Part shown: piece by piece, positions 27,830-36,682 of the stretch
How positions within the stretch are numbered: position 1 is the first letter of the stretch
Layout of the letters: every line of letters begins with the position of its first letter
Source of the DNA: Verrucomicrobiota bacterium
GTDB lineage: Bacteria; Verrucomicrobiota; Verrucomicrobiia; Verrucomicrobiales; Akkermansiaceae
NCBI GenBank assembly: GCA_026397725.1
Contig: JAPLUI010000045.1
Coordinates: 1 to 57,092, forward strand
DNA length: 57,092 bases
Reading direction: 5' to 3'
Notes under the pieces: generated by a model
Told to the model about the DNA's origin: nothing
Databases searched by the model: none
Seen by the model: only the letters and a program-made list of their open reading frames with translations
Program-made: the position numbers and the translations under genes

Positions 27830-30049
27830 TCAAAACCGGACAACCGAGGTTTTGCCGGGTGCGATCTCCAGTTCCCGGGTCTCCTTGCCGTAGGCCACCC
27901 GGCACTTGTTGCCGGTCAGGCTTTTCACGGTGGCGGCAACGAGCCTGCCGTCCTTCCATTCGATGCCCACCTCGAAACCACCGCGGGCGCGCAGGCCGCT
28001 GACGCTGCCCGACGGCCAGGCGGCGGGCAGGGCGGGGAGCAGTTGGATCTGCCCGGCGTGCGACTGCACGAGCATCTCGCACATGCCTGCGACGATGCCG
28101 AAGCTGCCATCCAGTTGCAGCGGCGGATGGGTGGCGATCATGTTCGGAAGCAGGTTGTATTGGATGAGCCCGTCGATCATGTGAGCCGCCTTGTCGCCCT
28201 GGCCGAGCCGCGCCCAGATGGCGCAGCGCCACGGCCAGGTCCACGAGCGGCGGGCGTCGCCGGTTTCACCGCGTGCCTCGAGCGAAACGGCGGCGGCCTT
28301 GGCGAATTCGGGGGTTTCCGCCGGCGAGATTTGTCGTCCCGGATAGACGGCGAAGAGGTGGGACGTGTGGCGGTGGTCGTCCTTGGGATCATCGCGATCC
28401 GCCATCCACTCCTGCAACTGTCCCCACTTCCCGACCCGCGGGCCGACCAGGCGTTCCTGCATGTCCGTTAGACGCGCGCGCATCTCCGGATCGACACCCA
28501 GCGCCTTGCTCGCCTCGATGGTGTTGCGGAACAGGTCCCAGACGATCTGCTGGTCATGGGAGACGCCATCTTCCCGCGGCCCGTGCTCCGGCGACCAGCC
28601 TTCGGGCACGACCAGCCTGCCGTCCGGCAGCTTCTTGAGGCGGGCTTCCCAGAACTGACAGGCCTGCTTCATGAACGGATAGCCCGTTTTCCGGAGGTAG
28701 CCGAGGTCCTGCGTAAACGCGTAATGCTCCCAGAAATGTTGGGCGATCCAGGCGCTGCCGATCATGTTCCACTCCCAGCCGGTGCCGCAGAAGACGTTGT
28801 AAACGGTCTGGAACGTGAATCCCGGCACGTCGCCGAAGCGGATGCGGGTGGCCTCGCGGTGCACGGGGATGCCCGCCGTGAACAGATCGAACAAGGGGAG
28901 CTGGCACTCGCCCAGGTTGGCCGGTTCCGCCAGCCAGTAGTTCATCTGGACGTTGATGTTGGTGTGGTAGTCGCAGTGCCACTCGGGCGTGTTGCTGTTG
29001 TTCCATACCCCTTGCAGGTTGGCCGGCAGCGAACCGGGGCGCGAACTGGCGATGAGCAGGTAGCGGCCGTATTGGAACAGCATCTCTGTTAGATCCGGAT
29101 CCGCGCTTCCCTTGCGCCGCGCCTCGATCCGCCGGTCGGTCGGCAGCGCCGCCTGCTCCGGGTCGGTCCTGCCGACGTCAAGCGAGACGCGCTTGAACAG
29201 CGATTGGTGGTCGGCGACGTGGGCCTTGAGCAGTTGGTCATAATCCCTGTCCGACACGGCATCGGCCCGTGCGGTCACGCGGGCGTGCGGGTGTTCGCCC
29301 TTCCAGCCCTTCGCGCGGTCCATCAGGTAGTCGGTGTCGGCGGCTAGCACCACGGTCAGGGAGTCGCAGTTCTCAAACACCAGCGTGCCATCGCGGGCCG
29401 CGACCTTGCCGCCCCGGTTGAGCAGGCGGACCTGCGATTCGTATTGCATCCCGTTGTCGAGCGCACCGCTTGCAGTGAGTTTCGCGTCCCTCGCCACCGT
29501 CGGCGCCTTGTGCGCATCCTCCAGCACGAGGCGGCCCGAGTGGCGGCCCGGCCCGTCCGCCGTGAGGCGCATGACTATCACCCCGGCCGGATGGCTGCAA
29601 AACGTCTCACGGGTGAAGCGGACGCCGTCGCGGGTGTAGGTCACGGTGTGGACCGCGCGGTCCAGTTCGAGCTGGCGCCGGTAATCGGAGGGTGTCCCTC
29701 CGCCATTCAACTCGATGAAAAGGCTGCCGAAATTCTGATAGAACCCCATGCCCGGGGCGAGGTAGGAGTCGTCCTTGGATTTTCCGGCCTCCTTGCCGAC
29801 CATGTTCTCATTGCCGGTCCACAGGCTGTCGACGTTGAACTGGAGCTGCTCCTTGTCGATGCCGCCGAAGACCATGCAGCCCATCGGGCCGTTGCCCAGC
29901 GGCAGCGCGTGGGCCTCCCAGTTGCCGGCTGCCTGGGCGAACCACAGTTTCTGGTCAGGCTGGCCTGCCACGGCGCGCGGCGGGTCGGCCGCTGCGGCCA
30001 CGCATGGCAGCAAGGCCGCCAGCCATAGGGTGAGTGAGCGTGTTTTCAT
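27830..30049 (-). CDS. GH95 alpha-L-fucosidase (or alpha-L-galactosidase)
   Basis: 739 residues; start at 30049 (MKTRSLTLWLAALLPCVAAAA) gives a standard signal peptide. GH95 pattern: N-terminal beta-sandwich with LWFAQAAGNWEAHALPLGNG, FGGIDKEQLQFN, LWTGNENM, then an (alpha/alpha)6 barrel with WHCDYHTNINVQMNYWL, GTGWEWNMIGSAW, and the catalytic Glu in GWSPEHGPREDG, then HRHTSHLFAVYPG and LLPALPAAWPSG. The family inverts alpha-1,2-linked L-fucose, as in xyloglucan side chains, human-milk-type or algal glycans. It lies between the two GH36-like paralogues, 19 nt from the downstream one. Confidence 0.92.
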   Translation of the reverse strand: MKTRSLTLWLAALLPCVAAAADPPRAVAGQPDQKLWFAQAAGNWEAHALPLGNGPMGCMVFGGIDKEQLQFNVDSLWTGNENMVGKEAGKSKDDSYLAPGMGFYQNFGSLFIELNGGGTPSDYRRQLELDRAVHTVTYTRDGVRFTRETFCSHPAGVIVMRLTADGPGRHSGRLVLEDAHKAPTVARDAKLTASGALDNGMQYESQVRLLNRGGKVAARDGTLVFENCDSLTVVLAADTDYLMDRAKGWKGEHPHARVTARADAVSDRDYDQLLKAHVADHQSLFKRVSLDVGRTDPEQAALPTDRRIEARRKGSADPDLTEMLFQYGRYLLIASSRPGSLPANLQGVWNNSNTPEWHCDYHTNINVQMNYWLAEPANLGECQLPLFDLFTAGIPVHREATRIRFGDVPGFTFQTVYNVFCGTGWEWNMIGSAWIAQHFWEHYAFTQDLGYLRKTGYPFMKQACQFWEARLKKLPDGRLVVPEGWSPEHGPREDGVSHDQQIVWDLFRNTIEASKALGVDPEMRARLTDMQERLVGPRVGKWGQLQEWMADRDDPKDDHRHTSHLFAVYPGRQISPAETPEFAKAAAVSLEARGETGDARRSWTWPWRCAIWARLGQGDKAAHMIDGLIQYNLLPNMIATHPPLQLDGSFGIVAGMCEMLVQSHAGQIQLLPALPAAWPSGSVSGLRARGGFEVGIEWKDGRLVAATVKSLTGNKCRVAYGKETRELEIAPGKTSVVRF

Positions 30050-30109
30050 TGGGTTCATTTGGTTGGTCAGGTTGTGGTGGATTGAGGTGAATGGCGGGAG
30101 TTTCGGAAG

Positions 30110-30240
30110 CCGGTCTTGTTCCCAGGTCCGTGCGACCGGAGGGGTCCCCGCAGTGCAGAGGTCTCCAAACACGGCCGACGGCCGAGGTGACTTTGGGGGC
30201 TGCTTGCGTTTTACTGCAATACCCACAAATGGGGGTAGCC
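30110..30240. repeat. Dispersed intergenic repeat
   Basis: The 207-bp gap upstream of GH95 contains a repeat-like segment ending in TTGCGTTTTACTGCAATACC and ATGGGGGTAGC; its 3' part (30202-30239) recurs at 36293-36329 with few changes. A spurious frame extends through it into GH95, which is why the later ATG was chosen for that gene. Confidence 0.7.
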
Positions 30241-30256
30241 GTGTCTTGATCCGCAC

Positions 30257-32542
30257 TCACTGGGTGAAGGTCATCTGCCATGCGACGGTCTTGGTGGCCG
30301 TCGGCACGATGCGGACGGTGGCGGTTTCCTGTTGGCTGGCGATTTCCACCTTCTCGCCGGCGACCGCCGCGGCCTTGAGCTTGAAGCCGGCCGGCAGATG
30401 GATGGTGAGCACATAAGGGTCACCGGCGACCACCTTGCTCGTGCCGGATAGAATGTTAGATACGTGGTCCCATTTCTCATCCATCAGGCAGACGCCGCCC
30501 TGCGAGAGGTGCCGCGTGGTCGAGAGCACCCACGGGTATGCGCGTGCCTCGCGGATGGCGAAGACCTGCATGCCGTTGTTCGTGTCCATGGCCGGCGCGG
30601 TGAACGAGCCCTGGCACTTGCCGAGGAATTTCTGGCTCCAGAACTCGAAGACCACGTATTCGCGGTCGGACTCCAGGCCGAGATCCGCGAACTTGACCTC
30701 TTGCTGCGGCGTGCCCTTGAAATGATAGACGTGTTTGTCGTTCTCCTTCTCCCCCCACTGGATTCGCGCCAGCACCGACCAGTGGTCGAAGGGCCGGTCG
30801 ATTTCCTGCAACCACCAGGAAAGGGTATTGCCGCAACTGTAGAGTTGCCCCGGCACCGTGGAAAGCACCGGTGAGCTGCGCTTCATCCCCTCGAGGTTGC
30901 GGTCGTCCTGATAGACCTCGACCTTGTCGCTGAGCATGAGCACGCCGCCGGCCATGGTGCAAAGGGCGGGCCGGATGACGGTGCGGGCCGGCACGGGTTC
31001 CTTGAGGCCGAAGACCGGCATCATGGCGTCCGTATCCATGAGCCAATCCCCCATCACGTCGCAGTGATCAGGATCATTTCGCCAGACCACGCCCTCCAAC
31101 AAGTTGTATTGCGCCAGGGTGTTCGGCTGAAAGCCGTCGTTGCTCAGGCGGGCGCCGTCCGTGAGGCCGATCAGATGGCGGGTGTTGCCGACGGTGTGGC
31201 AGGCGAGGAGGTAAACCTCCGGCCCCAATTCCTCGCGGGCCACGGTTTCCCACAGGCGCAGCGACTGCTCCGGCGTGGTCGGGTGGGTCTTGAAGAATTC
31301 CTCGCAATCCTTGTTCCTGTAGGCACTGAGCAGGTCGCCGGTGCCGTCGATCTTGACGTAATCCCAGCCCTGCGCCTTGAGTTCGCGGAAGAGCGGGCGG
31401 ATCATGTTTTCCACCGCCTCCTTGTTGGTCGTGTCGAGCACGTAGAACCTGCCCCGGAAGAACGATCCGTCGGCCTTGTGCACGAACCAGTCCGGGTGGT
31501 CCCTGACGATGTCGGCGATGTGCGGGTCGGTGGCGACGTGGACCCGGTGCACCCAGATGCCGGGCTTCATGCCGGCGTCGCGGACCGCCTTGAGGGCATA
31601 CTGCGAGCCGCCCGGAAACTTCTTCGTGTTCCAGTTCAGGAAGTTCTCGGGGCAGCTTCCGGCGCCCTGCTGATAGGCGTCGTCGAACTGCATGTAGTCG
31701 TATCCGAAATCGGGAAGACGCTTGGCGGCAAACACCCCGAGCATCGCGTCGAGCGTTTGCTGGGTGAAGTCCCCGCGGTAGGACCACCAGGTGCAATAGC
31801 CGGTGAGCGATCCCTGCCACACCTTGTAGGTCCAGGGCTCGAAGTCCGTGTAGCCATGGTGTTTCTGATAGAAACGGGGGCGGAAGGCCAGTCCGATGGA
31901 CGGACCGCGGGATTCCAAGGCGAAGATGAGGTTGAATGTGTTAGCATCTCCCCGCGCGGGCTTTGACGATCCATTTGCGGAAGATGTCGGCGGGACGCCG
32001 GCACTCCTTGAGTTCGGTTGGATGCGGGTGGTCCCGTCGCCCGGCCCGGAGAGCACCCAATCCCAGCGGCGGTCGTACACCGCGTTGTTGCGCAGGTTGC
32101 GGCTGAGGCCCACGCTGTTGCGGACCATGGAGAAGCGCTGCTGCGCGGCGGACTCGGTTTCGGTGGGAAACGCCTCCCCGCTGCCGGTGACTTCACCGCT
32201 CAGCGTGAGCGTGACGTCCTGGCCCGGCCCGGCCGGTGTGAACGTCAGGTTCTGCGTCACCTTGTCGTCCTTGGTGTCCGTCTGCTGGTCGAGCTTGACG
32301 GCCACCGCCTTGCCTGCGGCGTCGTTGGCCGTGAGGGTGGCGCTCAGGATGGCGCCGCCGTGGTATTCCAGCGCCAACCTTCCCGACGCCGCGTCCCACG
32401 CGACGATGGCCGGGCCATTGTCCGGGGGTGCGATGCCTTGGCGGGCGGGTGCCGCGGTGGTCAGCGCGAGCAGGGCCACGACGGTTAGAAGCGGCGTGGT
32501 TTGGAGCATGGTTTTCGGCATCATTCTCATGGGTGTTCTCAT
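30257..32542 (-). CDS. GH36-like alpha-galactosidase (clan GH-D), copy 2
   Basis: 761 residues from the ATG at 32542; several in-frame ATGs follow at once (MRTPMRMMPKT), so the start may be up to nine codons later. Signal peptide LLTVVALLALTTAAPA. Barrel motifs DFGYDYMQFDDAYQ, GMKPGIWVHRVH, nucleophile region DYVKIDGTGD, RLSNDGFQPNT and WRNDPDHCD mirror copy 1. Residues about 190-210 carry the repeat peptide SAGVPPTS. The C-terminal ~125 residues are nearly the same as in copy 1 at DNA level (about 30263-30640 against 25505-25860), which points to recent gene conversion between the paralogues. Confidence 0.87.
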   Translation of the reverse strand: MRTPMRMMPKTMLQTTPLLTVVALLALTTAAPARQGIAPPDNGPAIVAWDAASGRLALEYHGGAILSATLTANDAAGKAVAVKLDQQTDTKDDKVTQNLTFTPAGPGQDVTLTLSGEVTGSGEAFPTETESAAQQRFSMVRNSVGLSRNLRNNAVYDRRWDWVLSGPGDGTTRIQPNSRSAGVPPTSSANGSSKPARGDANTFNLIFALESRGPSIGLAFRPRFYQKHHGYTDFEPWTYKVWQGSLTGYCTWWSYRGDFTQQTLDAMLGVFAAKRLPDFGYDYMQFDDAYQQGAGSCPENFLNWNTKKFPGGSQYALKAVRDAGMKPGIWVHRVHVATDPHIADIVRDHPDWFVHKADGSFFRGRFYVLDTTNKEAVENMIRPLFRELKAQGWDYVKIDGTGDLLSAYRNKDCEEFFKTHPTTPEQSLRLWETVAREELGPEVYLLACHTVGNTRHLIGLTDGARLSNDGFQPNTLAQYNLLEGVVWRNDPDHCDVMGDWLMDTDAMMPVFGLKEPVPARTVIRPALCTMAGGVLMLSDKVEVYQDDRNLEGMKRSSPVLSTVPGQLYSCGNTLSWWLQEIDRPFDHWSVLARIQWGEKENDKHVYHFKGTPQQEVKFADLGLESDREYVVFEFWSQKFLGKCQGSFTAPAMDTNNGMQVFAIREARAYPWVLSTTRHLSQGGVCLMDEKWDHVSNILSGTSKVVAGDPYVLTIHLPAGFKLKAAAVAGEKVEIASQQETATVRIVPTATKTVAWQMTFTQ
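31975..32010. repeat. In-frame SAGVPPAS-type repeat
   Basis: Contains GGCGGGACGCCGGCACTCC; translated as SAGVPPTS on the minus strand, at the same protein position as the copy at 27261-27297, so the insertion predates the duplication of the host gene. Confidence 0.65.
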
Positions 32543-32592
32543 GAAAGTCGCTTGGTGAGAAACAGGATGTAGTTCATGCCGGCTTCCTTTCT

Positions 32593-32637
32593 CGATTGTG
32601 CCAGGTCCTGCGGCATCCAAGTGGCGGGTTCTCTGGT
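32593..32637. repeat. 45-bp direct repeat flanking the GH32 gene (copy A)
   Basis: The segment beginning TCGATTGTG and containing GGCATCCAAGTGGCGGGTTC occurs here, just past the GH32 stop, and again at 34517-34562 upstream of the GH32 start. The two copies bracket the gene exactly. Confidence 0.8.
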
Positions 32638-34511
32638 TACTCCGGCCAGGCGGATTTCAGTTCGTGGATCTCCATCGCGAGGATGCGTGCGGCGCCGCCC
32701 TTGGAGAACATCTCCAACCCGGTGTCTTCGGGCGCGGGCAGAAAGCAGGAAGTCATCACCACCCTCCCGTCGTTGGCATAGACTTCGAGCGACGTGCGGT
32801 CCACCAGGATGCGCAGCTTGATGCGCTGGTTTACGGCCTGCAGGGGAGCCCCGCGGCCGAGACAGGTCAGCTCGTTGCGTTTGGGGAGGCAGGTGACCGC
32901 CTCGCCCCGGCATTTGATGCCGAACTCTTCGGAATCGCCGAGGTCGGCCTCCAGTTCGATGTCGTAAAGGCCGCCGGCAACCTCCCTGAGGAGAATCCCG
33001 TCCGGCGTGACGTCCTGGTTTTTCCATTTGTGCGTCTTGCCGTAAAGGTTGCTGATTTCCCGGGTGGGCAGGCGGCAGATCACGGGGCCCTCGGGGAACG
33101 AACGGAGGGTCAACTCGGTGGGGAAATTCATCTGCTGGTTGAACGGCATCCCCGGATACCGGCCGCCTTTCATCCACGCAATCTGGATCCGCCGCCCGTC
33201 TTCGGCCGGGATGTCGCTGAAGGTCTGCGGCGCATAATAATGGTTTCCGTAGTCGGCCGCACGCGCGGGGGTTTCCGGAGTGAAGACCCTGCCGTCAAAG
33301 GAACCGATGCGATAGCTCCCGTTACCGCCGACAAAAACCCATTTTGCTTTGTTAGATCCGCCATCCAGGGGCAGCGGGTAAAAGTCGGGGCACTCCTGGG
33401 CCATTTTCTGCATGTCCTGCAGATGCTCCCACTTTTTCAAATCCGGTGACGCGAACAACGCATAGAAGGCGTTGTCCAGATCCAGCGCCATGATCCAGCG
33501 CTTCGTCGGCGCGTGCCAGATCACCTTCGGATCGCGATTGCCGCCATTGATATGTCCCAACACCGGGTTGTGCTCGTAGGCCTGCCAGGTACGGCCGCGG
33601 TCGTTGCTGACGGCGAGGCACTGGGTGAAACGCGGCCCCGCGCCGGTGTAGATAGCGACAAGCGGTTTCTCCCTGCCTTGCTGCAAGCCGGCGGTGTTGT
33701 TCCAGTCCACCACGGCGGAACCGGACCACGGCGCGCCGTTCACATCGGGGCGCAGCGCGATGGGCAGTTCCTTCCAGTGCACCAGATCCGGGCTCACCGC
33801 GTGCCCCCAATGCTGGTTGCCCCCCTCGAGTCCGGTGGGGTTGTGCTGATAGCAAAGGTGGTATTCGCCCTCGTAGAACACCAGCCCGTTGGGATCGTTC
33901 AGCCAGTTCTTCCTCGCCGTGAAGTGAAACTGCGGGCGGCAGGCCTCATGATACGAGTTCTGGATTCCCGTCAGTGTTCGTCCCGCGCCAACATCGCTCT
34001 GCACGATTTGATCGACACAGAGGTGTCCCCACCCGCCGGTGGCGCGGTCCACGATCTGGAGCGTCGCTTTGCGGCCGGCGTATTCCTTCACATCCCAATT
34101 CACCCATTCCAGGCGCTCGTCATTGGGGCCGGTCGCGGTGCGCACGATTTGTTCGTCGATTGTCAGGTTCATGCAGGTGTCCGTCTCGTGACCGCCGCCG
34201 CCGATCTTGAAGTTGATGAAGCCGCGTTGGATGGTGAAAGGCGGCGAGGTCAGGGCGCCGGTAGTGCCGTCGCCATTGAGGTAGGTATTCACCAGCCCCT
34301 TGCCTTCGAACCCCGCGACCTCCCGCTGGCCCGGAAGCGTTCCCTTGGCCGGAGCCGTGCCGAATGCCGTCCCCTCGACCTTCCACGTGCCGTAACCGGC
34401 CCCCTCGAAATCATTGAGCAGGATGTCCTCCGCTGCGAATCCGACAGAGGCCGCCGCCGATGTGAACAGGGCGAGCGAAAGGAATGTCATAAGCAACGTT
34501 GTTTTTTTCAT
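32637..34511 (-). CDS. GH32 fructosidase (levanase/inulinase-like)
   Basis: 624 residues; start at 34511 (MKKTTLLMTFLSLALF) with a good signal peptide. An N-terminal ~170-residue beta-rich extension (DILLNDFEGAGYGTWKVEG, FTIQRGFINFKIGGG) precedes the five-bladed propeller. All three catalytic motifs of GH32 are present: WLNDPNG with the nucleophile Asp (about 205), RDP (about 325) and ECPD with the acid/base Glu (about 372). A C-terminal beta-sandwich with LRILVDRTSLEVYANDG follows. It should release fructose from levan, inulin or sucrose-type ends outside the cytoplasm. A 45-bp leader segment at 34517-34562 is repeated beyond its stop at 32593-32637. Confidence 0.93.
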   Translation of the reverse strand: MKKTTLLMTFLSLALFTSAAASVGFAAEDILLNDFEGAGYGTWKVEGTAFGTAPAKGTLPGQREVAGFEGKGLVNTYLNGDGTTGALTSPPFTIQRGFINFKIGGGGHETDTCMNLTIDEQIVRTATGPNDERLEWVNWDVKEYAGRKATLQIVDRATGGWGHLCVDQIVQSDVGAGRTLTGIQNSYHEACRPQFHFTARKNWLNDPNGLVFYEGEYHLCYQHNPTGLEGGNQHWGHAVSPDLVHWKELPIALRPDVNGAPWSGSAVVDWNNTAGLQQGREKPLVAIYTGAGPRFTQCLAVSNDRGRTWQAYEHNPVLGHINGGNRDPKVIWHAPTKRWIMALDLDNAFYALFASPDLKKWEHLQDMQKMAQECPDFYPLPLDGGSNKAKWVFVGGNGSYRIGSFDGRVFTPETPARAADYGNHYYAPQTFSDIPAEDGRRIQIAWMKGGRYPGMPFNQQMNFPTELTLRSFPEGPVICRLPTREISNLYGKTHKWKNQDVTPDGILLREVAGGLYDIELEADLGDSEEFGIKCRGEAVTCLPKRNELTCLGRGAPLQAVNQRIKLRILVDRTSLEVYANDGRVVMTSCFLPAPEDTGLEMFSKGGAARILAMEIHELKSAWPE

Positions 34512-34516
34512 GGGGT

Positions 34517-34562
34517 TCTCGATTGTGTCAGGTCCTGCGGCATCCAAGTGGCGGGTTCTTTT
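34517..34562. repeat. 45-bp direct repeat flanking the GH32 gene (copy B)
   Basis: Second copy of the repeat at 32593-32637, with one clear mismatch (GTGTC for GTGCC) by eye. It lies in the leader of the GH32 gene. Confidence 0.8.
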
Positions 34563-34607
34563 TTCATTCATCTTACTGTAATCCAAACTGCATCCAATCT
34601 GCTGTTG

Positions 34608-35690
34608 TTACTTTCCGGGTGCTTTCGGCAGGATATCCAGACACCGCTCATTCATGGGTGGAAGCGGCTCATGGCGGAAGCCGCCTGGCTCGTCCTGATA
34701 CCAGTAGGCCACCGTGGCGTAGTCCGCCCACCGGTTCTGCTTGCCAAACCCCAAGTCCTCGTGCGCCCAATCCATCGTCCAGCGAAACTCCTTATCGAAG
34801 CGGACCGGCATGTGGTCGTGAAAACGGTAGATCGAGAGATAGGACTTTCCGGCCTCATTGTTTAGGAAAGTTATTCCCGAATGTGGCGTGGTGTATCCTC
34901 CAAAGTTAAAGCCCCAACTGAAACCGAAAGAATCCTCAGTGCCCAGGTAGTCAAAAACGCGAGGCTGGCCATCGATTTCAAATTCCTGGTTGGCCTCCTC
35001 GACAAAACTAAAACCTTGATCCGTGACTAAGCTCATCTGGCGGCCGAGAATCTGTCCTCGCCCCTGGATATGAAGGAATTCCCGCCGCGTCTTTTCGGTG
35101 ACTTCAAATGCCTGGCGACGATACGTCGCGTGGAAGTAGCCGAAGTCCGGGTTCCACGCCGGCAGCGTCTGCCACTCCAGCCACAGGTAGACATTGATAA
35201 ATTTGTCGGTGTCGTTACGAACAATCACTTGCACCGACTTCTTGAAGGGCATGGCAAAATACGAATTGTATGCCTTGGGGACTTTCTCCGTGAACCGGTT
35301 GTGAAAATTGACACTCCTTTTGTTGCACCCGTCGGCGAAAAAATCAGATATCGGACACATGACGGCCGGTTCCTTGGCCCCGTCATAACGGATCTCCAGA
35401 ACCATGCCGCGCATGTTGATATCCGCCTGGGTCATATGAATGGCAGTGACGATCCCGGGGCCCTTCAGATCCGCCACGGTCACCGCCGCGCCTGGCGTGA
35501 GCGTCGGCGTATCGCGGTACTGCTGATCGACATACCAGAAAGCGCTGATCCCCCTGGTCTGCACCCCGGGCTGAATAACAAAAACCTCACGGGATTGCGC
35601 CATTGAAGTGACTGCCGGTATTAACGTACACACGGATAAGCTGGCGGTGAATACAAACGTGCCTACTGATTGGCGTGTTTTCCGATGCAT
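34608..35690 (-). CDS. GH172-type (DUF2961) glycoside hydrolase
   Basis: 360 residues; the ATG at 35690 gives MHRKTRQSV and a signal peptide ending near TSMAQS. DUF2961/GH172 features: FWYVDQQYRDTPTL, GPGIVTAIHMTQAD, MPFKKSVQVIVRND, YLGTEDSFGFSWGF (the counterpart of GTGSEDYYG in other members), HDHMPVRFDKEFRW and WADYATVAYWYQ. It is about the size of single-domain members, and shorter than the fused GH172 at 4.7 kb. Known members act on D-fructofuranosides or arabinofuranosides as trimers or hexamers. Position between two GH32 genes favours a fructose-containing substrate. Base composition is a little more AT-rich than its neighbours. Confidence 0.85.
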   Translation of the reverse strand: MHRKTRQSVGTFVFTASLSVCTLIPAVTSMAQSREVFVIQPGVQTRGISAFWYVDQQYRDTPTLTPGAAVTVADLKGPGIVTAIHMTQADINMRGMVLEIRYDGAKEPAVMCPISDFFADGCNKRSVNFHNRFTEKVPKAYNSYFAMPFKKSVQVIVRNDTDKFINVYLWLEWQTLPAWNPDFGYFHATYRRQAFEVTEKTRREFLHIQGRGQILGRQMSLVTDQGFSFVEEANQEFEIDGQPRVFDYLGTEDSFGFSWGFNFGGYTTPHSGITFLNNEAGKSYLSIYRFHDHMPVRFDKEFRWTMDWAHEDLGFGKQNRWADYATVAYWYQDEPGGFRHEPLPPMNERCLDILPKAPGK

Positions 35691-35713
35691 GATTCTGTTC
35701 CCTTTGCTAACCT

Positions 35714-35793
35714 GAAGTTGATGAGGCCGCGTTGGATGGTGAAAGGCGGTGAGGAGTGTCATAAGCAATGTTGTTTTTTTCATGGGGTTCTCC
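35714..35793 (-). pseudogene. Deletion derivative of a GH32 5' end
   Basis: 35756-35793 copies the start region of the GH32 gene (34483-34521; MKKTTLLMT) and 35714-35756 copies an inner part (34209-34249; shifted frame reading AFHHPTRPHQLQ). The DNA between has gone. The fragment is in frame with the GH172 gene downstream, so an N-terminal extension of 31 residues starting at 35783 is formally possible. Confidence 0.65.
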
Positions 35794-35804
35794 AGTTTAT
35801 GTTC

Positions 35805-36110
35805 TCATGGTGTTAGCCGGATGGCCAGTTGGTCGGGGACGGGATCGATGTCGGCCTTGTGGGCGGCCATGGCTTTCCGCAAGCGCTCCACGATCTCCGG
35901 GTGCCGGTCCGCGACGTTGTGCGCCTCCGCGATATCCTGTTCCACATTGCCGAAACAGCCGACGTCGCCCCACCCCAGGTCGTCGCAGAACACAACGATG
36001 ATGTTGGGTTCCGCGCGGGCCACATCGGCCCGGACGGGAGTCCCCGACGCCATGCCAATGATTCCGGCCGTGATCGTCGTAAAAAGCTTGCCCCGGTCCG
36101 TGGTCTTCAT
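35805..36110 (-). pseudogene. Sulfatase reduced to its two ends
   Basis: 101 codons. The start is a sulfatase signal peptide and first metal-binding strand (FTTITAGIIGMASG, PNIIVVFCDDLGWGDVG). Immediately after CFGN the frame continues with a sulfatase C-terminus (VEQDIAEAHNVADRHPEIVE). The formylglycine motif and about 350 residues of catalytic domain are missing, yet the frame is intact from ATG to stop. It cannot be an active sulfatase. Confidence 0.8.
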
Positions 36111-36682
36111 GCTTCTGACTTTGCGTTTCAAGTGTGGGGATGGTCGCGGTTTCGGGTGTGGTGTGGATTCATCGGGGTGAGAGCCGGTGGGCGGGTGGAT
36201 CGTGGCATGAGCACGCCGAGGCGTGTGAACCATCTTCCCCCGCCGTGCCATGACCTTCCGGCACGGCCGACAGTCACCGTGAGGGTGGACTGTTTGCGTT
36301 TTTCCGCAATACCCGCAAATGGGGGTAGCAGTATCATGCCAGGCCACGTCGTGAGGAAGGATGAAGTGATGCGGCGACTTGAATCATGGTCATTTTTTCG
36401 CAACAATAATCTCAAAACAACCTCTTGTTTTGTCGTGTTCTCCGCCTTGATTCATTGCCGTGCTGCTCCAGCGGGTGGAAACGAGACCTCGAAGATATAA
36501 CTTCCCGATCCGACTTCATAAACCGCCGCGTCCTTTTCGGCGCGGAGGAACTTCACGCCCTTCACGTTGGCAGCGGGCTGGCCGGATTCCGTCACTGTTC
36601 CTGCCGGGCTGCCTTTCCGGTTCATTCGCCTATTCGATCCCGAGTTCCTCCTGGATCTTTTCCAGCGACGCCCTTTCTCTCG
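36111..36682. other. Gap with dispersed repeat and a GH78-like C-terminal remnant
   Basis: No intact gene. 36293-36329 repeats the intergenic element at 30202-30239. On the minus strand, about 36465-36625, an open stretch ends in VKFLRAEKDAAVYEVGSG followed by SYIFE and a stop; this is the usual end of GH78 alpha-L-rhamnosidases. Between it and the next gene a 16-codon tail (RASLEKIQEELGIE) ends at about 36632. I read both as debris of deleted genes. Confidence 0.5.
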
